A program made the translations under genes and the position numbers. DNA of 64,000 bases from Telopea speciosissima (lineage: Eukaryota; Streptophyta; Magnoliopsida; Proteales; Proteaceae), in the NCBI RefSeq assembly GCF_018873765.1, contig NC_057919.1, positions 68,008,984 to 68,072,983 of the forward strand, given 5' to 3'. Of this stretch, positions 56,770 through 64,000 are shown piece after piece (position 1 is the stretch's first letter; each line of letters starts with the position of its first letter). The notes below the pieces were generated by a model. The model was not told the DNA's origin and made no database searches. It saw only the letters and a list, made by a program, of their open reading frames with translations.

Positions 56770-57254
56770 CTAACATAGTGACTTGTATCTCAAACGCAAA
56801 GTTTTCTAATGGGACAAGAGCTGTCTGCAATCAATCTTCAATAAAAAACTAGATCGGAATATTCTTAGGATTTTTAATACAGAATTGAGTGGAGTTGCAG
56901 GAAGAAAAAGAAGAAGAAGAAGCGTGGGGCGGGAGGAAGAAGACGATCATGGGAGTCCCTTCACTGTCCTCAATGGTAAATTTATCCAAAAATAGGGAGG
57001 AACAATGAACTGACTTATTTTGTAAATCTAAACTCAATTTTGTCTAATTTTGTTAAAATAAAGTGTAGGTGGTTAGTTTTGTAAAAGAAAACCCAATAGT
57101 GTCTAATCTTATAATTTATCTTTTTTAACTTTTTGGGTAAAGGTTTCTGTCTAGGGTTTTTTAAAAGAAAATCCAACAGTTTTGTAAAAGAAAACCCAAC
57201 AGAGGAGGAAAGAATCAGATTTCATCCATTATAAAATCTCAGCCTATGTTTGAC

Positions 57255-57264
57255 TCTATATATA
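57255..57264 (+). promoter_or_regulatory. Putative TATA box
   Basis: CTATATATATTTA-type sequence lies about 30-40 bp upstream of a possible transcription start and just before the candidate leader exon (to 57681). Supported by motif and position only. Confidence 0.35.
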
Positions 57265-57289
57265 TTTACGTAAATACTCCAAATCGCCT

Positions 57290-57681
57290 ATCCATACAAC
57301 TACGGAGCACGGATAGCAATGGATCGGCTTCGAGTGGGCCCAACCCTGGAGCAGAAAAGATTATATTCAGGTTGCAGTGGCACAAAATGAAATCGGTGAG
57401 GGTGTGATTCGAATATCCTGGGCTTCAAAGCCGTTGCGGCATTGCGCACGCTGCCTTCCCCCCCCCCCCATCCCCCATCCAACCTCCCCCTTCTTTTTCT
57501 TCCTCTGTCTCTCCCGCTATCTGCGGTTACTTCCTCGATTGATTCTCGCCCCAGTTACCTTCTCAAACCACCAATTTAACCGTTAATTAACGACCTCATA
57601 CTCCTTATTTATAAGCACCATGGGCTTGGTTTGAAGTTTGAATAGATGTGGTTTTCCATCTCGAATCACTTCAAGCTTAAG
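57290..57681 (+). other. Candidate first exon (leader) of the DPD1-like gene
   Basis: C/T-rich leader-like DNA ends in CTTAAG|GTATGT, a strong donor site at 57681/57682. An ATG at 57646 opens 12 codons (MWFSISNHFKLK) to the donor. It could be the first exon of the exonuclease gene at 62.85 kb, whose coding exon follows an acceptor at about 62831, or of an unrecognised gene. Confidence 0.35.
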
Positions 57682-60205
57682 GTATGTTCTTTTACATCTC
57701 CTCGTCTAAGAATCTGTTCTACATTTTCTTCTCCGATGGTATTCAAATTGGGTGCTCATTGGATTTTAATTCTTCAAGGAAGGAACTTGATTCTTACTTA
57801 TTTCATTTCTGTTAATTATTTAGTTCGCAGCTTCCGTCTTGTTACTTTTCAATGAGAGTATATGTGTTTAAAGTTTGTGTTTGAATAGTATAACTATTGA
57901 TGATTTGCTTTAGGATTGTCTCTACTCCAGGTATAGTCTTTAATCATGGAAATGGAGAGTGTCTGACTGGTTAACTTATCTCTCTTTTTTCATTTGATAC
58001 CCCTTCCCCCTCTCCTCCCCTCCCCTCCCTTTACCTTCAAACTTGTTCTATTGTTCTTCTTTTCATTTGAGTTTAAGCGAATTTGGCTTTTTTAGTAGCT
58101 GGGTTCTTGTTAATTATCTTTTAATTTAGTCACCTGCAGGTCCTGATTAAAATTCAGGTTGGTTTAATGCTTGTTGTATATGTTTTCTAGAATGATTGTA
58201 TAATTATTGAATCGAAATGCTTTCATTCAGTTATGGATTTACAATATTTTGGCATCTAACAAATTGGCCTTGTTTTTAAGTCTTGTGTTGATAAGTTGGG
58301 TGCTCCAGTTTCTTATCATCACCCTAGAATAATTTAGATCAAGTACATCTTACAGGAGTTTTGAGGATTTGACAAGGTTGCTTAAATCGAGTAGATTTCC
58401 GCACAGCATGATGTTTGCGATAGTTAATATTTTTTAACAGACAAGTCAGCTGGGTCACTTGCCCCGGACATTCCTGATCTTTGACATCTGATGGGATCTT
58501 CTAAATAGGATTCATGGCCATGATTTGTTTTTAGCTGTATACGACAATGGAGAGCAAAGCCATTGTTCTTTTTGGCTCTTTTCTTCTTTTTATTGGCAGG
58601 TTAAAAGGAAAATTATGTTGCTATCAACATAAAAGGAGTTTAGCTATGATAAGGACATTGAGATGTATTAGTGGTAGTGTTAGCATGAATAGAAATTCAA
58701 ACATGTTCAAGGGATTTAGAAGTTGCATTAATGTTTTCTATATGAGGGAAGGTTGAGTGAGAAGGTTTTGACATTTGCAACCAAAACCAATTGATGAACG
58801 AGTAAGGAGGAGTGTCATGGTGCAAATGGAAGATGGTAAAAGGAAAAATTGAAGGCTGAAGATGACCTGGATTGAACTGGTGAGAGAAGCCCTTACAGGT
58901 TTAAACACTGCTATGGCTTTACAGTTTACATAGAGTAGAATGGTGGAACAGGATTTGTATGGCCAACAGTTGTTAGTTGGGATAAGGTTAGGTATCAAGG
59001 CAATAACCTAAATAATCATCATAAAAATAAGTCAAATCACCCTCCCTTCCCCTGTCCCTCCCAGCGAAAAAAAGAAGAAAAAAATGATAGAAGGAAAGAG
59101 AGAAACAAAAAGACGATCATGAAGTCCAGTTAGCTGCAGGAAACTGCTACTGCACGGAAAAAAGTGAAAGAAATTGAGGATAATGGAGCATAGAACCCCA
59201 ATCAGCTGGAAGACAAGGGAAATATTTTCTCTCTGAACTCTTTTACTGGATCTGTTTCTGTCCCCATTGATGGGATCCAATATTTTCTTCCTCCTTTTAA
59301 TGGTAATATAGGAAGCCTGTATAGAATTTATAAGCATGAAAATTTGGATAGTTTTCACCTTTTTGACATCTCAAATATAGGAATTGTTTGAAGTGGGTAC
59401 CTCTGACAACCATATGTGCAAGGCACAAAAATCCAACTAATAAATATTGTGATACCTGACCTTCTTTTTATGGTTAAAATTATCTTCTGGTCATGGATAT
59501 CTTTCTTTGAATTTAGGTGCCTAAAGAAGCTATTTCTTCCTTCTGTATTGAGGGCACTTTTTGAGAAAAGAATATATTATTGGCCCTTGTATGATTATTG
59601 ATTCTCAAAATGGAAGTCTACACTCTAAACTTTGTGCTTCAGTAGACTTACTTGGCCAGTTTTGAAGTATTGTGGAGCTATTATTAGATTGGATCAGCTA
59701 AACGTGAGAAGTTTTTTACAGCAACATTTCCTGTGTAAAATTCACTCTTAAGGGATTTGCGAGAGAAGGGAGGGGGAGGGGGTTTCTGTATCTTAACCTA
59801 TAGTGTCAGTCAAGGTTATTCCCTTACCCTTGCCTTTAAAAATCCCTTTTCCTGTGGATGAATGTGTATGGATAAGGTGGGTAAAGCTTTAACAACGCTC
59901 TTTTAACCCTTTCGGTTGAAGCTTTTGAATGGGCTATGGAGTCAAGGCTTAAAGAGTATGGGTAGATTAGATGGGGTGGGTTATGGGTATATGTTTTAGC
60001 TTGGGCCTTGACAGGTAAATGAGGAGGGTGGACTCTTACCCTTACCCTCCACCCCTCCCATCCAGTTACATGGGTAAAGATACCCATGACCACTCGGCTA
60101 CAAGAATGCCTCTCTCTCTCTCTCTTTGGGGATACCAATAGCCAAGTTCTGGGTTTTATGCAGTTCAATATAGATAAGCATCTGAAGTTTGGTTATATAT
60201 CCATT
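57682..60205 (+). other. Probable leader intron or spacer
   Basis: T-rich sequence with only short open frames; no gene recognised. Confidence 0.4.
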
Positions 60206-60333
60206 GCAGTTTCCTGAAATCAATTGCACTAGCATCGGGTGGAGAGAATACAGACTTGGAAGTATTATGGCAGTTTCCCGAAATCAATTGCACTAGCATC
60301 TGGTGGATAGAATAGAGACTTGGAGGTGTTATG
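60206..60333 (+). repeat. Tandem duplication, two units of about 64 bp
   Basis: Both units contain GCAGTTTCC(T/C)GAAATCAA, TTGCACTAGCATC, GGTGGA and AGACTTGGA, head to tail. Confidence 0.9.
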
Positions 60334-60516
60334 CAACGGTTATAATAAATTATTTGTTCTGATCATTGTATTGCTTGATGTTGATGTCTTTCATTGACTG
60401 AGGCAATTAGGACTTCCATTCTTTCAAATAGGCAATGCAATTTCTTGGTTTTCAGAAATCACAAGGTGAGTTCCCCCAAAAGATAAAGAAGAGGGGAAAA
60501 AAAAGGAAATGGAAAG

Positions 60517-60723
60517 TGTTGAATTATGTATACCAGAATACCGTGGGGGTATTCTGGTCATTTCACAGTTGTATTTTTTACTTTCTCTGTACCTCCTAGT
60601 TAAGTCGGCTGTACTAGGGGTATTTTTGGTCATTAGCATGTAATCTCTTTTGTTATAAATACAAGGCTTGTTTGATCATATTGATCACTCAAGCAATTGC
60701 TCTCTAATTCAGATCTGCTAACA
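60517..60723 (+). mobile_element. Ty1-copia LTR with primer-binding site (truncated element)
   Basis: A 207-bp sequence starts TGTTGAATTATG and ends ATCTGCTAACA, and TGGTATCAGAGCAGG (initiator Met tRNA primer site) follows at 60724. An A/G-only tract lies immediately before it (60491-60516). The element-internal DNA after the PBS extends to about 61030 without a gag ORF, and no second LTR was found. Confidence 0.7.
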
Positions 60724-61137
60724 TGGTATCAGAGCAGGTTTCGGATTAGGGCAGTCCTTTTTTTTCCATTCTCGATTTCCTCTTCTCCTTCCTTTTATTC
60801 TCGAGCCCTTCTTCCCCTCTTTCCCTTTTGTTCTTCATTCTCCCACTAGGGCAGCACTGATGAGGTGATCTATAGATCCAGTTGCTGCCCTCCGTCACCT
60901 CATTCAATGATATAAAATTTTCAGATAGATAGGAGCTTGTACACTGCTTGCGATATTTGAAGACTTCAAGGTTTTTTGGACTGATTCAATCTCCTATTTC
61001 AAGGGATCTCTCCACATTGTTGAAGCTCAAGAACTGCAGCACAAAAACCCAATATTGGTACTTGGTACAGAGAAAGTAAAAATGCAACTGTAAAACACAA
61101 TATTTTTCTATTCAATTCTGTCTATCTGCGATGGTTA

Positions 61138-61228
61138 AGGGGCATACCCAAGGCTCCCACCACTGCAGGGTCTGGGGAGGGTCATAATGTACACAGCCTT
61201 AACCCTACTTTGCAGAGAGGCCGTGGTA
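61138..61228 (-). mobile_element. Au-type SINE fragment inside the LTR-like copy
   Basis: On the minus strand GCCTCTCTGCAAAGTAGGG, TTAAGGCTGTGTACATTATG, ACCCTCCCCAGACCCTGCAG and GGTGGGAGCC match the middle of the Au SINE. It interrupts copy 2 between TATACCA and TAACCATCG, which are adjacent in copy 1. Both SINE ends are missing. Confidence 0.65.
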
Positions 61229-61482
61229 TAAATAAAAGAAAATCAAAGACTCTTATTCTAACTCTAAAACTGAAACATAATGGAACTCTACTACTAACCT
61301 TTTTAAAGTAAAATAAAGACTACAAGATAAATTTAAATAAATAAATAGATTATTAATATCCTACTAGACTCCAAAAACTAATTGGACTCAGTTCATCTCC
61401 ATCCGGATTGCCCAACCCATGGAAGTGTTGCTGCATCAATTCTCCCGGTGTTGAGAAAAACTCGACCTCGAGTTTTGTAAAA

Positions 61483-61911
61483 CTAGAGAATCAGCACCAC
61501 TCGATTGGCATTCACAAACATCGGCTTTGATGAGGCGATGATGATCCAGTGCATCTCACGATCAACCATCACAATCTTCTGATGATCATTGGCAAAGAAC
61601 ATCTCTCCAATTGGAACATGATCATAGGGTTCCACAGCTGTAATCGGACCGTCGATCAATTCTTCATCTTCAATTTTGATCAGGCCGTGTACTTCAGTTT
61701 GATCGTGACTTTCGTTGTCCACCTTTGATCTGCCTTCTGAAGATTCTATCATGCTTGACACCTTCTCATAGAAGCAATTATTATTATCAGCAAGCTCCCA
61801 ACAACCTGTCCTCAAATCAAGAAGCCCTGTATGGAGATTACAAAGTTCTGTTTGCAATTTACGGAAACCATCTCTAATCAAGAGGAGTGAATCATATGAA
61901 TTAACATCCAT
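61483..61911 (-). CDS. 142-residue ORF of unknown function in the gypsy-like element
   Basis: The ORF starts MDVNSYDSLLLIRDGF nine codons after a PBS-like site and is uninterrupted to a stop at 61483. It is acidic, with an N-terminal helical-looking part and a C-terminal part including PIGEMFFANDHQKIV. I recognise no domain: no zinc knuckle, protease or polymerase motif. It may be a shortened gag-like protein or a chance frame. Whether it is expressed is not known. Confidence 0.35.
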   Translation of the reverse strand: MDVNSYDSLLLIRDGFRKLQTELCNLHTGLLDLRTGCWELADNNNCFYEKVSSMIESSEGRSKVDNESHDQTEVHGLIKIEDEELIDGPITAVEPYDHVPIGEMFFANDHQKIVMVDREMHWIIIASSKPMFVNANRVVLIL

Positions 61912-62380
61912 AGCCTCAGGTTCGGGTCTGATACCAAATTGGTGGAGGGCCGGTTAGATGAGAAGCAATCTAAGGTGGGATCTCAGAGTTGCAAGGGAGG
62001 GGAACAAATCACACAACCACACACTCACACAGAGCAAAACCCAATACTTTTCTATTCAATTTTGTCTATCTACGATGGTTACATGGTATAAATAAAAGAA
62101 AATCAAAGTATCCTATTCTAACTCTAAAACGGAAACATAATAGAACTCTACCACTACTTTGGCTATTCAAAGTAAAATAAATAACTACAAGTTAAAATCT
62201 AAATAAATAAATTACTAGACTCCAAAAACGAATTTGACCCAGTTCATCTCCTCCTGGATTTCCAAACGGGGTTTGAGCTGACCCATGGAAGCGCTCCTGC
62301 ATCAAAAAATGTCTGAGTAGTTTGTAGTTGTGACCCTGGGACAGCCTATTTCCTGGAGTCAATGAAACTAGATTGACTTT

Positions 62381-62509
62381 GAGATTTTCTTCCAGTGTTT
62401 TGCTGTAGACCACTATATCATCCAGGTACACCACCACGAATTTATCCAAGTACTCGTGGAAGATGTTTTTCATTAGCGTGCAGAAGGTTGCGGGTGGCTT
62501 CTTTGAGAT
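62381..62509 (-). pseudogene. Ty3-gypsy reverse transcriptase fragment
   Basis: The minus-strand frame reads PPATFCTLMKNIFHEYLDKF and then VVVYLDDIVVYSKTLEE, the YLDD catalytic box and flanks of gypsy reverse transcriptase. It breaks off near 62381 and is followed by the LTR-like copy; no other pol domains are present. Confidence 0.85.
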
Positions 62510-62848
62510 AATTTCTGAGTACTAATCCTGAGTCCTTAAGTCATGGTTATGACTTATGATTCCAGCTAATGCATCTATTGTAGTCCCATCTTAATTTCTT
62601 TTGACGCTATCTTCTCCAACATAGTGGGGCTAAATTTTTTTTATTGTGTTTCTAATTTTCAACAAGATCGATTTTCATAATTTTGTTTGTTCTACTAATT
62701 TGCTTGTACCTGTTTCCTCAGATTGAGGCGAATCGCTTGTGCACTGGAACACCTGTTATTGGTTGGAAGCTTGGTCTGTTTTAACAATTGAGTTCACTGT
62801 TCTGATGAATTCAGGCTCTATTTGCTTTTCAGTCTTGCAAGACACAAG
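62510..62848 (+). other. Upstream of the DPD1-like coding exon
   Basis: A polypyrimidine tract with acceptor TTTGCTTTTCAG ends at 62831. The remaining 17 nt before the ATG are probable leader. A second acceptor-like TGTTTCCTCAG near 62721 may define a small leader exon. Confidence 0.4.
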
Positions 62849-63429
62849 ATGCAGAATTCATCTTTGCTAAGAGGTAGTCTTTTTCTTCGACCAGCGACCT
62901 GGACCAGTATTTGGTCAGAGAACTTCCAGACTTTGAGAAGCAATCTTGGAAGCAGTTGTAGCTTTAAGCCGCTTGCATCCAATTCCCATGGACCTTCTGG
63001 AGAGGGGCTTGGTAGAGGTAAATGGAAGCAACGATCTATAACAACAAAAGTAGGAGGAAATAAAGACACTCAAAGCACTAAATTTGGCGACCTCAGGCAT
63101 GAGCTCTTGGACGGAACAGTCTCAACAACTACCAAGTTGCATATAAAGAAATCAGAGATTCTTAAGTTTGAAAAACCACTATACTGTGACATCCAACAAA
63201 CAAATGTGGATATTAAGGAAATTGAGCGGCTTTTAACAATTATTGTCTTTGATATTGAAACGACTGGGTTCAGTAGACTTAATGATCGAATTATTGAGGT
63301 TGCACTTCAGGACCTCTTGGGGGGTGAGAACAGTACTTTCCAAACCCTAGTCAACCCTGAACGGTATGTCCTCAATTCACATGTCCATGGAATCACAACC
63401 AACATGGTCAACAGACCTGATGTCCCAAG
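62849..63429 (+). CDS. DPD1: DPD1-like organelle exonuclease, first coding exon (partial)
   Basis: This exon encodes the first 193 residues and ends in CCAAG|GTATGC, splitting an Arg codon; the gene continues beyond the window. The N-terminus (MQNSSLLRGSLFLRPATW) is basic and Ser/Leu-rich, as for a plastid/mitochondrial transit peptide. The DnaQ-family Exo I motif is FDIETTGF with Asp135 and Glu137, followed by DRIIEVALQDLLGGENSTFQ, TLVNPERY and HGIT at 180. That order is characteristic of Arabidopsis DPD1, a magnesium-dependent 3'-5' exonuclease that degrades organelle DNA in pollen and senescing leaves. The Exo II and Exo III motifs must lie in exons outside the window. The ATG at 62849 was chosen as the first after the acceptor. 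Confidence 0.88.
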
Positions 63430-64000
63430 GTATGCTCTCCTTAAATGCTGAATTTTTTTTTTTTTCCTTTTCTCAAACTGATTTAGCACTAACCCTATAA
63501 AGAAGCACCTTTTTTGTTTTTTAGGCTTTGAAAAGCATGATTACTCTCTTGTATTCTATTTACTACTAATTTTTGTTTATCAGAAAATAGAAATCCTTCA
63601 TTAATCTCTGACGATTCGTCCTCTGTTTTGCTACATATTCACAACTTTTCTTGCAACAATTCATTGTACTATGACAAATTCTTATTAGGCAGATGCAAAC
63701 AAAGAAAATCAAAATAACTAAACTTAAGAAAGGCTTTCTCCAACTAATTGTGGTTAGCTAAAGGAATATTGTTTCGCCAATCCATTCTATCAAAGTTTGT
63801 GTTCTGTTGAGTTGGTCTCTTCCTGCCCACGAGGTCTCCCATTGAGCCAAGTGGAGAGAATTTCGCTTGAAAATGGATGTGCTTGTGGGATGTTTTGCAC
63901 TAGATCATAGAAAAGGTGGGATAGAGGTGGTATTGTAAGCCCCAAACTGTAGTCACTAAAGCAACAACAAAACTTCTCTAAGAGAAAGAGAAATAGAGTA
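63430..64000 (+). other. DPD1-like intron, unfinished
   Basis: The sequence after the donor is T-rich and contains no exon that continues the DPD1 protein, so the intron extends past the window end. Confidence 0.7.

Larger units (their letters stand above)
61075..62310 (-). mobile_element. Small gypsy-like LTR element or LTR-pair remnant, minus strand
   Basis: Two direct repeats share the order GATGAACTG, TTTTTGGAGTCTAGTA, TTTTAGAGTTAGAATA, TTTGATTTTCTTTTATTTAT and TAGACA(A/G)AATTGAATAG: copy 1 at about 62310-62035 and copy 2 at about 61425-61085, both on the minus strand. A primer-site-like TGGTATCAGA lies at 61935-61926, after copy 1, and is followed by a 142-codon ORF. The layout is LTR, PBS, short internal region, LTR. 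The far end of copy 2 differs from copy 1, so the right border is uncertain. Confidence 0.5.

Overview
The window is nuclear DNA of a flowering plant. The genes have GT-AG introns, and the coding products are plant-specific or carry plant orthologue signatures: a type-B cytokinin response regulator, a COBRA-like GPI protein, an RH35/DDX41 helicase and a DPD1-type organelle exonuclease. The intergenic DNA is AT-rich and full of small non-autonomous transposons, Au-type SINE pieces and Ty1-copia and Ty3-gypsy remains. The species cannot be named from the sequence; a eudicot or early-diverging eudicot is my inference.

Layout. 1-9.6 kb has no convincing protein gene. It holds foldback elements and several copies of a repeat module that resembles a gene leader. 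9.7-19.3 kb (+) is RH35, two coding exons split by a 7.8-kb intron. That intron contains a WUSCHEL-like 5' gene fragment, a tRNA-like sequence with an abnormal anticodon arm, and transposon debris. 19.3-25.2 kb is intergenic, with a nested SINE/MITE cluster at 23.6-24.5 kb. 25.29-28.61 kb (+) is a COBL7-type gene of two exons. 28.6-31.4 kb carries a direct duplication of about 0.7 kb. 31.48-38.38 kb (-) is a six-exon ARR1/ARR2-type response regulator. 38.8-51.8 kb is a gene-free tract packed with MITEs of at least three terminal families. 51.82-56.77 kb (+) is a full-length Ty1-copia element with 296-bp LTRs, a 5-bp target duplication, PBS and PPT; it is coding-defective. 57.2-62.8 kb holds a possible promoter and leader exon, a copia LTR piece and a small gypsy-like element. 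From 62.85 kb (+) the 5' coding exon of a DPD1-like exonuclease begins, and the gene runs off the window.

The four cellular genes have no obvious joint pathway (RNA processing, cell wall, cytokinin signalling, organelle DNA turnover). They look like an ordinary gene neighbourhood spread apart by transposon insertions. The exon joins given for the three complete genes keep the frame exactly and give proteins of 594, 662 and 697 residues, which supports the models.
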